Source: Mycolicibacterium phocaicum | GTDB lineage: Bacteria > Actinomycetota > Actinomycetes > Mycobacteriales > Mycobacteriaceae | Length of the DNA: 64,000 bases | NCBI RefSeq assembly: GCF_010731115.1 | Contig: NZ_AP022616.1 | Coordinates: 3,100,001-3,164,000, forward strand | Direction: 5' to 3' | In this document: in pieces, positions 23,985-31,490 of the stretch | Numbering within the stretch: position 1 is the stretch's first letter | Layout of the letters: the number at the start of each line of letters is the position of its first letter | The notes under the pieces: model-generated | Database searches by the model: none | Told to the model about the DNA's origin: nothing | What the model saw: the letters and a program-made list of their open reading frames with translations, nothing else | Translations under genes and position numbers: made by a program

Positions 23985-24623
23985 ATGACCCAACCAACGC
24001 CCCTCCGCGCGACCGCACTGATCTGCACTCTCAAGCCGGGCCCGGCACCGTCGAGCAGTGACCTCATCGCCGAGAATGTCCTGGCCGTGTTGCGGGATCA
24101 GGGCGTCGCGTGCGAAACCGTCCGGTGCGTCGACTTCAACATCGCTCCCGGAGTCGAGGCCGACATGGGCGACAGCGATCAGTGGCCACAGATCCGGGCC
24201 CAGGTCCTCGAGTCCGACATCCTGCTGATCAGCACGCCCATCTGGCTGGGGCACCCGTCATCGGTCGCGCAGCGGGTTCTCGAGCGCCTCGACGCTGAGC
24301 TGTCCAACAAGGACGATCAGGGCCGACCGGCCGTCTCGCAGAAAGTCGCGATCGTCAGCGTCGTCGGCAACGAGGACGGCGCCCACAAGACCGTCGCCGA
24401 TATCTTCCAGGGGCTCAACATCTTCCAGGGGCTCAACGACATTGGCTTCAACATCCCCGCCCAGGGGTGCACGTACTGGAACGGCGCCGCGATGGAGTCG
24501 ACGGACTACAACGACCTCGACGAGGTACCCGAAGCCGTGGCGTCGGCCACCGCGGCCGCGGCCCGCAACGCCGCACACCTGGCCCGCGTGCTGCACTCGG
24601 CGCCGTATCCGCCGTACAAGTAG
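23985..24623 (+). CDS. Flavodoxin-fold NAD(P)H-dependent FMN reductase
   Basis: 212 aa. The N-terminal ATALICTLKPGPAPSSSDLIAENVL has the phosphate-binding loop of NADPH-dependent FMN reductases, and ESDILLISTPIWLGHPSSVAQRVLERLD is the typical second loop (PIWxGxPS). Cytosolic flavin reduction or quinone reduction is likely. I choose the ATG at 23985; a longer frame starts inside the preceding gene. An exact 18-bp tandem duplication (24402-24437) repeats IFQGLN in frame. Confidence 0.82.
   Translation: MTQPTPLRATALICTLKPGPAPSSSDLIAENVLAVLRDQGVACETVRCVDFNIAPGVEADMGDSDQWPQIRAQVLESDILLISTPIWLGHPSSVAQRVLERLDAELSNKDDQGRPAVSQKVAIVSVVGNEDGAHKTVADIFQGLNIFQGLNDIGFNIPAQGCTYWNGAAMESTDYNDLDEVPEAVASATAAAARNAAHLARVLHSAPYPPYK
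24402..24437 (+). repeat. Exact 18-bp in-frame tandem duplication
   Basis: ATCTTCCAGGGGCTCAAC occurs twice head to tail, giving IFQGLNIFQGLN inside the FMN reductase. In homologues as I know them a single copy (DIFQGLNDIGF) would be expected. Confidence 0.9.
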
Positions 24624-24890
24624 TCAGTTGAAGACGCCGACGAGCTTCAGGATGAACAGGATCGCGATGGTGAGGAAGACGAGGACGTAGATCGCGATCA
24701 CCACCGTCGGCGCGATCAGCTTTTTCGGGCCGCCGGCCGGTGGGGTCGGATCGGGATTGCTCGTCGCCGATTCCTGTCCGGAGTCGGGCGGCGTATCACC
24801 GGGTTCACTGCCGCCGCCGGGTGCCAGGCCCGGCGTCGTCGTCGGATCCGGGTCCGGTGGTGCCTGGTTCGGCTGTCTTTCGGAAGCCAT
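24624..24890 (-). CDS. DUF6480-type small membrane protein
   Basis: 88 aa. An N-terminal Pro/Asp/Ser-rich disordered half (MASERQPNQAPPDPDPTTTPG then a similar stretch) is followed by one membrane helix (LIAPTVVIAIYVLVFLTIAILFILKLVGVF) at the C-terminus. This architecture fits the DUF6480 family of actinobacteria, of unknown function. Its stop codon directly abuts the stop of the convergent FMN reductase gene (24621-24626), and it lies 37 bp downstream of the stop end of the next minus-strand gene. Confidence 0.75.
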   Translation of the reverse strand: MASERQPNQAPPDPDPTTTPGLAPGGGSEPGDTPPDSGQESATSNPDPTPPAGGPKKLIAPTVVIAIYVLVFLTIAILFILKLVGVFN

Positions 24891-24927
24891 GGCGGGTGGT
24901 TACCCGGGTGCCGCGCCGCCAAACGGT

Positions 24928-25956
24928 TCAGTGGCCCGCCACGGCCTGCCGGAACTCATCCGAGAGGTAGAACGGGATGAGCCGACGACGCAGGACCGAC
25001 TCCAGATAGCCGCGCTCGTCGAGCAGTGCGATCACCGGAGGGCCGAAGCGCAGGGCCTCCTCGATCATGTCCTCACGGCCCACGCCGAGATCGAGCAGCA
25101 GATCGTAAAGGCTGACATCGCCGTATTTTTCGAAGACGTGGTCGATGCCCTCGTCGAGAAGCGTGCGGAAGTAGTCGGTGTCCCGGAATGTGCGCCAGAA
25201 CTCGTAGATCGGCACGACCGCGTCCTCGACGTCGTCGGCGGAGATCACCGAAACCGCCGACGACAGCGGGCTGTCGAGGTTGCTGCGCCACAGCTCGTTG
25301 AGCGCCGCGGCGAGCACGTCTTCGTCCGCGTGCGTGTGGGCGAGCAGAAAGCGGGCGCCACGGCGCGCTAGATCTTCGGCGCGCAGCTCCAACCGTTCGA
25401 CCGGGCCCTGCGGCATCCGGGCACCGACTGCGCCGAACACGCGGCCCAGTCGGCCACGGGCCAGCGACCTGCCGCCCTGCGTGACGGATTCGGCGAGCGA
25501 GTGCTGCACCAGAGTCACGCAGAATTCGGTGAACGCCTCGCTGTTCAGAATGCGTTCCAGGAGCCGCTGGGTGACGCCCATCTCGACCACCATCGCACTG
25601 AGCTCGCTGAACCGCCGGCCGTCGATGACGTCGCCGAAACGGGTATCCGAGGCGGCGGTGAGCCGAAACAGCCGGGTGGCGATCTCACTGACCAGTTCCG
25701 CGATGCCGCCCTCCACCGGCACCTGCACGGCGTACTTCGCGGCGACGTTCTTGATCATGGTGGGGGTCACCGCGTCGGACAGCGTGATCTCCGACGCCTC
25801 CAGCAGCGCGTGCTCGATCTCATCGAGGACCAGGCTGTGGTAGTTCTCGCCGCGCAGCTGCTGCATGGCGAACGCCACCTGCGCATCGAGGAGCCGGGCG
25901 GCGACCGGTTCGAGCTGCGGCTCGAGGTCGTCGGCCGGCTCCGGGAAATTGGTCAT
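24928..25956 (-). CDS. Conserved mycobacterial protein of unknown function
   Basis: 342 aa, cytosolic (no signal or membrane segment), rich in Leu, Ala, Glu and Arg and therefore probably all-helical. Recurrent segments are LVLDEIEHALLEASEITLSDAV, RRFSELSAMVVEMGVTQRLLERIL, LLAHTHADEDVLAAALNELWRSNLDSPLSS and the terminal LRRRLIPFYLSDEFRQAV. I recognise it as a protein widespread in mycobacteria but know no function. I start at the ATG at 25956 (MTNFPEP). It is followed on the same strand by the small DUF6480 gene. Confidence 0.75.
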   Translation of the reverse strand: MTNFPEPADDLEPQLEPVAARLLDAQVAFAMQQLRGENYHSLVLDEIEHALLEASEITLSDAVTPTMIKNVAAKYAVQVPVEGGIAELVSEIATRLFRLTAASDTRFGDVIDGRRFSELSAMVVEMGVTQRLLERILNSEAFTEFCVTLVQHSLAESVTQGGRSLARGRLGRVFGAVGARMPQGPVERLELRAEDLARRGARFLLAHTHADEDVLAAALNELWRSNLDSPLSSAVSVISADDVEDAVVPIYEFWRTFRDTDYFRTLLDEGIDHVFEKYGDVSLYDLLLDLGVGREDMIEEALRFGPPVIALLDERGYLESVLRRRLIPFYLSDEFRQAVAGH

Positions 25957-26018
25957 TGCGAGCACCTTACCCAGCGGGACTCATCGGCCGCGGGTTGTGC
26001 GTTTGGGCAGCTCGCAGC

Positions 26019-26279
26019 TCAGCGGCGCACCGTCGGACTGTGGCCCACACCGGACTGCGGCACCGACGTGGGCGGACGGTTCTGCGTCATGCTCAGGCAA
26101 GCACCCAGGCCGCCGCCGACACAGGGCACCCCATTGACCGTCGGTACCGGCCCACCTGATCGGTTCCCGGTCGGGTCGAAAGCAGCGTCGGCGCCGGCTG
26201 CCGGCGACAGGCCGATGGCCATAGCCCCGCACGCCGCCAGGTACGTGTCCATCCGAAGGAGACCGGCCATCATCGCCAC
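26019..26279 (-). CDS. Small secreted mycobacterial protein
   Basis: Up to 86 aa. A signal peptide (MDTYLAACGAMAIGLSPAAGADA, with several in-frame Met upstream) precedes a short mature part with PTVNGVPCVGGGLGACLSM and a C-terminal RPPTSVPQSGVGHSPTVRR. The two Cys could form a disulphide loop, and the NGVPC...SPTVR pattern recalls a family of small exported mycobacterial proteins of unknown function. The exact start is uncertain between 26279, 26273, 26270 and 26252. The region 26280-26458 has no gene that I can support. Confidence 0.6.
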   Translation of the reverse strand: MAMMAGLLRMDTYLAACGAMAIGLSPAAGADAAFDPTGNRSGGPVPTVNGVPCVGGGLGACLSMTQNRPPTSVPQSGVGHSPTVRR

Positions 26280-26458
26280 GCTTTCACGCGTTCAATGGCC
26301 AACATAGCCCGATGCCCGCGGTTAGAAGTACACCCGCGAGTTGGCGGAGTGAGTGCGCGTGTTCCGTCCCGCGATCACCGCAGCGGGAGACGCCCAAATG
26401 TCCGCGGGAACCATGCCGGTGATCGCCTTATCCTTGGTTTCGGGGGCAGGGGGATGCG

Positions 26459-26587
26459 ATGGACTACTTGGCGGGACAGCTGGTTTTCTTGGCGATCGTC
26501 GCGGGGCTGATCGGCGGCGTGATCTGGGCAGTGGTCGTGATGCTCAAGCCACGCCCGCGGCTTGAAGACGAAGACGACGAACTATGA
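26459..26587 (+). CDS. 42-residue single-span membrane protein
   Basis: A small gene below usual length cut-offs: MDYLAGQLVFLAIVAGLIG followed by GVIWAVVVMLKPRPRLEDEDDEL. It has one membrane helix (residues ~8-29), a basic border (KPRPR) and an acidic tail (EDEDDEL). The ATG at 26459 is preceded by CAGGGGG at 5-9 nt, a good ribosome site. No family is recognised; the strong helix-plus-charge layout and ribosome site support it. It overlaps a shadow frame only. Confidence 0.6.
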   Translation: MDYLAGQLVFLAIVAGLIGGVIWAVVVMLKPRPRLEDEDDEL

Positions 26588-26741
26588 CTCGCTGCTTCAT
26601 GCCGGCGCCACAGATCGGCCCGAACGGCGCGCCGGTATTCGGATGAGCTGCGTTGAACTCCACGGTCGGCGCTTCGTTACGGCTCGGATCGCTCACGTCA
26701 CCGGGGCTGTGTCGTGGTGGGTGTTCGTCGTCGCTCGTCTC

Positions 26742-27191
26742 ATGACAGAGATGAATTCAGCGCCAATGAACTTCGGCCTGCCGCGGCGGTACGCCGACTA
26801 CGACGAGTCGATATTCGGAGTCGGGTTGGGGCACAAAGACTTTGGCTGGACAGCGTACGAGCCGCTGACCGGCCATCCGCCCTCGTCGCTGAACGATGGG
26901 TTCTTCATCATGAACGTCCTCTCGACCGTCGCGGTCGTGGCGCTGGCCATCACCGCGATAGCCGCCGTGGTCGAAGCGATATCCGTCGCGAGATGGCCGA
27001 CAGGCATTGCCACGATTCTCGCGCCGATCACCGGCGGGGCCATCATCCTCAGTGCGCTCTACCACGGCACCGGATTCGGCGGTGGTCTCAAGTTGAACTT
27101 GCTGATCGTGTTCGCGCTGGTGCTGGTCGGCATTGCGATTCGTGAATTGTGGAGCCGGGTGTGGGCGCCTCGCCCGACCCGGGCCGAATGA
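26742..27191 (+). CDS. Three-helix membrane protein of unknown function
   Basis: 149 aa from the ATG at 26742 (MTEMNSAPMNFG). A ~60-residue soluble N-terminus (LPRRYADYDESIFGVGLGHKDFG) is followed by three hydrophobic helices: FFIMNVLSTVAVVALAITAIAAVV, GIATILAPITGGAIILSAL and KLNLLIVFALVLVGIAI. No family is recognised. Upstream in-frame starts (26562, 26643) exist but the region before 26742 looks poorly conserved in composition. Its TGA overlaps the next ATG (ATGA at 27188-27191), so the two genes are coupled. Confidence 0.6.
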   Translation: MTEMNSAPMNFGLPRRYADYDESIFGVGLGHKDFGWTAYEPLTGHPPSSLNDGFFIMNVLSTVAVVALAITAIAAVVEAISVARWPTGIATILAPITGGAIILSALYHGTGFGGGLKLNLLIVFALVLVGIAIRELWSRVWAPRPTRAE

Positions 27192-27568
27192 CCTCATCTG
27201 GAGAGCCCGGGCGCGGAGCGCAGGACACGTTGCGCGGCGAGATCCTGGACGCCGCAGCGTACGACTGGGTGCCCATGATCGAGGTCGATCAGATCGTGAC
27301 CCAACAGCAGCTCGCGGCGAACGACGGCGAACGGTTCGACTTGGTGACGAGTGTGGTGCGCGCGCTACTCGAAGAGGGTCTGGTCAGCGTGGGGGATCTG
27401 CCGGGCGACGGAGCCGAGACCCCGGACTGGGGTCTATCCGCTGACGCCAGCGCCGAGCGAATCCGGGGCATGTACGTCGATCGCCACGGTGAGCCTGAGG
27501 AGTGGCAGTACCGCATCTGGTTCGGGCTCGCTCTGGGTGGTGATGCGCGAGCCATGTCCGCCGGCTGA
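27188..27568 (+). CDS. Hypothetical protein coupled to the membrane gene
   Basis: 126 aa. The acidic chain contains GEILDAAAYDWVPMIEVDQIV, QQLAANDGERFDLVTSVVRALLEEGLVSVGDLPGD and a C-terminal EEWQYRIWFGLALGG. The order helix-strand-LLEEGLVSVGDL has the look of a small winged-helix-like fold, but I do not recognise the family. It starts in the stop of the preceding gene, which argues that it is real; a start at 27149 would lie inside that gene. Confidence 0.6.
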   Translation: MTSSGEPGRGAQDTLRGEILDAAAYDWVPMIEVDQIVTQQQLAANDGERFDLVTSVVRALLEEGLVSVGDLPGDGAETPDWGLSADASAERIRGMYVDRHGEPEEWQYRIWFGLALGGDARAMSAG

Positions 27569-27675
27569 CGGCGATGAAGGTACGCGGCGGCCACGACACC
27601 GGAGTTGGGATCGGTAGCGCCGCGGTGATGGTCCGCTTCGTCCCGTAAGACGTACACGTGCGGAAGGACGCGATC

Positions 27676-28041
27676 ATGTGGTGGACGATTCCGGTGGTGG
27701 TCATCGCGTTCGACGCGGCGATCATTTTGTTCTTCGCAGCCGTCAAGCGACGGGGGCTTCAGCGCCTTGGAACTACCCGCGGCGGAAGCTTCGGGCCTGG
27801 CGCCGACGCCGGAGCTGCCGGCTGGGCGGTCGGTGCCGACTTCTCCGGCTGCGGCGACGGAGGCCACGGGGCGCACTCAGGCTGCGGTGGTGGGCACAGC
27901 GGCTGCGGGGGTGGCGGTTGCGGCGGTGGGGGCGGCTGTGGCGGGGCTGCTGACGATCACGCTTGCTCGGGTCGATCACGACGGGCAAGAAGAAGGGCGC
28001 GTTGGGTGTGTCAGATTCGAGTCCGCGCGGCAGCACCCTAG
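27676..28041 (+). CDS. Membrane-anchored Gly/Cys-rich small protein
   Basis: 121 aa. MWWTIPVVVIAFDAAIILFFAAVKRRG is one N-terminal membrane helix with a basic stop. After a 40-residue linker comes a run of Gly, Cys and His (HSGCGGGHSGCGGG and GGCGGAADDHACS), then a basic tail. ATG at 27676 follows GGAAGGA. Gly-Cys-rich tracts of this kind might bind metal, but there is no direct evidence. Its stop is 40 bp from the left attachment site of the integrative element, so the native 3' end of the gene is intact. Confidence 0.6.
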   Translation: MWWTIPVVVIAFDAAIILFFAAVKRRGLQRLGTTRGGSFGPGADAGAAGWAVGADFSGCGDGGHGAHSGCGGGHSGCGGGGCGGGGGCGGAADDHACSGRSRRARRRARWVCQIRVRAAAP

Positions 28042-28045
28042 AAAC

Positions 28046-28073
28046 GAGAAAAACCACCCGTCAGCAGGTGGTT
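28046..28073 (-). terminator. Intrinsic terminator, originally that of tRNA-Phe
   Basis: On the minus strand AACCACC (28073-28067) pairs with GGTGGTT (28058-28052), followed by TTTCTCG. It lies just outside the left attachment repeat, where the chromosome would have continued downstream of tRNA-Phe before the element integrated. It is now separated from the intact tRNA gene by 23.4 kb. Confidence 0.7.
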
Positions 28074-28080
28074 CTTGAAG

Positions 28081-28129
28081 TGGCCAGGGCCGGGATCGAA
28101 CCGGCGACCTTCCGCTTTTCAGGCGGACG
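28081..28129. repeat. Left attachment site (attL), 49-bp copy of the tRNA-Phe 3' part
   Basis: These 49 bp are identical to 51468-51516, which is the 3' two-thirds (acceptor, T arm and anticodon arm) of the tRNA-Phe gene. Sequence diverges immediately after position 28129. This marks the left end of the integrated element. Confidence 0.95.
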
Positions 28130-28317
28130 GGATAGCCGCTGACCTGCGGTTTATCTCCGTCTGTGCGTCATATGCGCGGCATTGAGCTGCGCTGACGTAT
28201 TCGCTCTGTCCGACGAACGGACATAAACCGGACACGGTGCTTGCACTCCTGACCAGGAGCTTCGGCGCTGCCGCTTGCGTTGTGGGCAGCCTCCGGCTCC
28301 GGGGAGCAGGCATCCCG

Positions 28318-29829
28318 ATGCCCAGATTCGCAACTCAAGCCACCGACTCGACATCACCGGCGGGCGGCTCGTCGGCACCTGATGGACCGCCATTCGGGCT
28401 CGGTTCAGCGGGTGCCGCGGTGGACGGGAGATCGCGAGCGCCCGAGGCCGCCAGGCCGCAGGGCGGGAGAGCGCCAGCGGTCGGCCGTACGTCCACCGCG
28501 GCACCCGGCCTCAACCCAGCCGCGGCCAGCGGGCTTGTTATATGTGCCGAAAATGTCCGCGACCCGGTTGTCGACGGGCTCGCGAACGGTGAGCTGCGGG
28601 CGTTCGACGCATTGGGGCTGCGGTTCCCGAGCCCCGAGATGGTCACCGCGGCTGCGGCATTGTTCGAACCAGCTTTGTCGTGGGCGAGCGGTCCCGGGCG
28701 TCGAGGTGTCGAGCCGGAGTCCGGACAGTTCCGCATCACCATCGGCCCTGGCGTCGTGCGGCTCGGATGGACGAACCCTGTCCGGGCCGAGAAAGCCGCT
28801 GAACGGGCCGTTGGCCATCACCAGCGCGACGTTGATGACGAGAAGCTGCGTGTCAAAACTGACCTCGAACTTGAAGCCAAGCACAGTAATCAGGCCGTCG
28901 CGTCTTCGACGCGGCGGAGCCCTACGTCAAGCGATGGGCACAGCACTGGCGGTGTCATCACCGAGTGGTCGCGCAAGTCTCGGTCGTCGATGTGCCGTAC
29001 GTTCGCCGAACTCGACTACAGCCCGCTGGTGGAATCCGGCCGAATACCAGCGATGGTTACACTCACCTACCCCGGCGACTGGGAAGCCGTCGCACCCACC
29101 GGGACTAGCGCAAAACGACATATAATGCTGTGGCGCAAGCGCTTTCAACGCGAGTATGGCGAACCGGCCCGCTACATCTGGAAGTTGGAATTTCAACGAC
29201 GGGGCGCGCCGCATGTTCATCTGTGGATGGCACCACCGATGTCACCCGGCCGCTCGGGTCTCAGCTTCGCCCAATGGCTTTCCGACACATGGGCTCAGGT
29301 CGTCGACCATCCCGACTCTGCGCAGAAGGCCCGACACCGACTGGCCGGCACCGCGATCGACGTGCTCAGCGGACTTAAAGCCTGTGACCCAAAGCGACTG
29401 GCAATCTACTTCACCAAACATTCGTCACCAAATATGCACGGCGACAAGGAATACCAGCACATTGTGCCCGAACTCTGGCAGCGGCCGGGGAACGGACCCG
29501 GCAGGTTCTGGGGCGTGTTCGGGCTCAAGAAAGCCCTCGTCGTAGTCGAGGTCGCACAAGATGCGTACGTGGCGGCTCGTCGTATCGTGCGGCGGTGGTC
29601 ACGGAGTCAGGCTGTGTACGGCGATTCGGGCAGCCGCTTCCCCACTGCAGTGGCACCACGAATGGCAGTGCGGCTGGTTGCGCGCGTCGATCATGAGACC
29701 GGCGTGATCGCCCATCGGCGAGTTCGGCGACGACGAGCTCTCTGCAACCAAGGCGGCCTGGCCGGTGGGTACGCACTTGTTAACGACGGGCCGGCGTTCG
29801 CAGCTCAGCTTGCCCGTGCGATCTCGTAA
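28318..29829 (+). CDS. HUH-type rolling-circle replication initiator (RepSA-like)
   Basis: About 503 aa. The catalytic core is in the middle: VTLTYPGDW, then YIWKLEFQRRGAPHVHLWMAPP with the HUH metal motif (HVH) at ~300, and LAIYFTKHSS with the candidate nucleophile Tyr at ~365. This matches replication initiators of pSAM2-type elements. The first ~180 residues are low-complexity Ala/Pro/Gly-rich and of doubtful start; ATG 28318 has a GGGGAG leader, while the frame is open back to 28237. It is next to attL, and should drive rolling-circle replication of the excised circle. Confidence 0.78.
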   Translation: MPRFATQATDSTSPAGGSSAPDGPPFGLGSAGAAVDGRSRAPEAARPQGGRAPAVGRTSTAAPGLNPAAASGLVICAENVRDPVVDGLANGELRAFDALGLRFPSPEMVTAAAALFEPALSWASGPGRRGVEPESGQFRITIGPGVVRLGWTNPVRAEKAAERAVGHHQRDVDDEKLRVKTDLELEAKHSNQAVASSTRRSPTSSDGHSTGGVITEWSRKSRSSMCRTFAELDYSPLVESGRIPAMVTLTYPGDWEAVAPTGTSAKRHIMLWRKRFQREYGEPARYIWKLEFQRRGAPHVHLWMAPPMSPGRSGLSFAQWLSDTWAQVVDHPDSAQKARHRLAGTAIDVLSGLKACDPKRLAIYFTKHSSPNMHGDKEYQHIVPELWQRPGNGPGRFWGVFGLKKALVVVEVAQDAYVAARRIVRRWSRSQAVYGDSGSRFPTAVAPRMAVRLVARVDHETGVIAHRRVRRRRALCNQGGLAGGYALVNDGPAFAAQLARAIS

Positions 29830-29832
29830 ACC

Positions 29833-30282
29833 TCACTTGCCCTGGCCAACTCGCTGCATTTCATCAGCCAACTCCTCGGCAAGTTCTCGATCGACCCGTC
29901 TGATTTCGTCGGGGATTTCGTCGACCATGCACCACCTCAGATCGTCGATTTTCGAGCGACGCGCCAAGTCGACGTGAGCGCTGATGTCTTCGGAGTGCAA
30001 GCCATATCCATGCAAATGGCAATGCCAGCGCAGAGATTCAGCCACGGTGTCAGCGAGATCATCAAAGCTGGTGGCCATCTCGTCGGCATCCCGGGATGCT
30101 CGGTCCTCGATGAACTCATTGCGCTGGCTCTCCGTCCATGCGCACGGAAACTCCAATCGGGACCCATACAGGGTTGCGATCGCCGCTTCCAGCTCCTGGT
30201 ATCCGTATTCTGCGCCACACCGTCCCCACGAAGCGACAGCTTCGTCAGCAAATGCCTCGAACTCAGTGTCACTGGACATCAT
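29833..30282 (-). CDS. Hypothetical acidic protein in the integrative element
   Basis: 149 aa, convergent with rep. The chain is acidic and helical: FEAFADEAVASWGRCGAEYGYQELEAAI, WTESQRNEFIEDRASRDADEMATSFDDLADTV and EIPDEIRRVDRELAEELADEMQRV. No family is recognised. The start is ATG 30282 or ATG 30279 after GAGCGTGA. It is separated by a 165-bp gap from the divergent TIR operon and could be an independent cargo gene or a regulator of that operon. Confidence 0.55.
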   Translation of the reverse strand: MMSSDTEFEAFADEAVASWGRCGAEYGYQELEAAIATLYGSRLEFPCAWTESQRNEFIEDRASRDADEMATSFDDLADTVAESLRWHCHLHGYGLHSEDISAHVDLARRSKIDDLRWCMVDEIPDEIRRVDRELAEELADEMQRVGQGK

Positions 30283-30447
30283 TCACGCTCCTCGTCGTTG
30301 GGTGCCGGCGGGTGTACCTATGCGGTCATCATCCGCCCAAGCACCGACATTCGTGGAAGCCAATGAGTGCGGGACGGAAATGTCGGACCCGGTCGCTATG
30401 GTCAGTTCCGCAGTGATGTGCTGCATGTATCGAGCTGGAGGCCATCG

Positions 30448-30915
30448 ATGGCAAAGACCGTGTTCTACAGTTTCCATTACGAGCGCGATGTTCACCGCGT
30501 CCAGCTTGTCCGCAACATCGACGTCCTCGAAGGGCAACCTCTCCTGAACTCGCAAGACTGGGAGAAGGTGCGAGGTCGCGGCCAGCAGGCCATACAAAAC
30601 TGGATCGACGAGCAGATGCGGTACAAGCGGGCGGTCGTCGTATTGGTCGGGCAGCAAACGGCCGGCCGACCATGGGTCAAGTACGAGATTCAGAAGGCCT
30701 GGCACGAACGCAAACCGCTGCTGGGTGTACGAATCCATGGCTTGTCGTCGATGGGCAACGTGGATCAGGCAGGCCCCGATCCCTTTGCGGCTACTGGGCT
30801 AGGTTCGGCTGGCATCCCGATTTTCGATCCGACCCGTACCGACTCGCAAAGCACGTACGCTACGCTGCGTCAGAACCTCGCTGCATGGTCTGACCAGGGA
30901 GTTAAGCGGCCGTGA
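30448..30915 (+). CDS. TIR-like protein, MTH538/ThsB type (DUF1863)
   Basis: 155 aa. KTVFYSFHYERDVHRVQLVRN is the first strand of the MTH538 TIR-like family, to which Thoeris ThsB sensors belong; a central AIQNWIDEQMRYKRAVVVLVGQQTAGRPWVKYEIQKAW follows, with a WxxxE motif (WVKYE) matching the catalytic Glu of NAD-consuming TIR enzymes. It should make a nucleotide signal from NAD+ upon phage infection (family knowledge; not shown here). ATG 30448 follows GGAGG. Its TGA overlaps the next start (GTGA), so it is the first gene of a tight three-gene operon. Confidence 0.85.
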   Translation: MAKTVFYSFHYERDVHRVQLVRNIDVLEGQPLLNSQDWEKVRGRGQQAIQNWIDEQMRYKRAVVVLVGQQTAGRPWVKYEIQKAWHERKPLLGVRIHGLSSMGNVDQAGPDPFAATGLGSAGIPIFDPTRTDSQSTYATLRQNLAAWSDQGVKRP

Positions 30916-31490
30916 GCCTCTACACGGAAGACTTTTTCCGCAACAGGGTCGGCGGTATAACTGCGAGTGCAGCCGAGACTTCCCTCCGGACCGCGTCGAA
31001 ATCGGCAACTGGGATGTTCGACATCTTCCTCAGTCACAGCTTCCGCGATGCGCGGGTGATACTCGGCATTCGGGAATGGCTCACATCGCAGAACCTGCAG
31101 GTATACGTCGATTGGATCGATGATCCAGAGTTGGACCGGTCCGCGGTCTCTGCGGCGACGGCGGCGCGCCTTCGGGAGCAGATGGGGAACTCACGCAGCC
31201 TGATCTACGCGACGTCACGTGCTGCCAAAACATCACGCTGGATGCCGTGGGAACTGGGTTATTTCGACGGGTCCAAAGGCAGCTCGCGGGTTTCGATCAT
31301 GCGGCTCGAAAGCTCCAGCAGCAACAGATTCGTCGGCGAGGAGTACCTCGGTCTGTACAAACAAATCGAGCAGGTCAGCTCAGACGGCAAATTGCAGCCC
31401 TACGCAGTACGCCCTTCAGGCAAGCGAGGCGAGTCACTGCGCTCGTTCAGCCAAGCAGCTGGCCGCTACGAAGACTTGGTATATCGATGA
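30912..31490 (+). CDS. TIR-domain protein, second gene of the TIR/TIR/membrane operon
   Basis: 192 aa. After a ~35-residue N-terminal extension comes a TIR fold: MFDIFLSHSFRDARVILGIREWL, VYVDWIDDPELDRSAVSAATAARLREQM, SLIYATSRAAKTSRWMPWELGYFDG, with WMPWE as the WxxxE motif carrying the candidate catalytic Glu. The sequence is only distantly related to the TIR-like protein encoded before it, so they are not simple duplicates. Start is the GTG at 30912 overlapping the previous stop; its own stop overlaps the next start (ATGA). Confidence 0.85.
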   Translation: MSLYTEDFFRNRVGGITASAAETSLRTASKSATGMFDIFLSHSFRDARVILGIREWLTSQNLQVYVDWIDDPELDRSAVSAATAARLREQMGNSRSLIYATSRAAKTSRWMPWELGYFDGSKGSSRVSIMRLESSSSNRFVGEEYLGLYKQIEQVSSDGKLQPYAVRPSGKRGESLRSFSQAAGRYEDLVYR

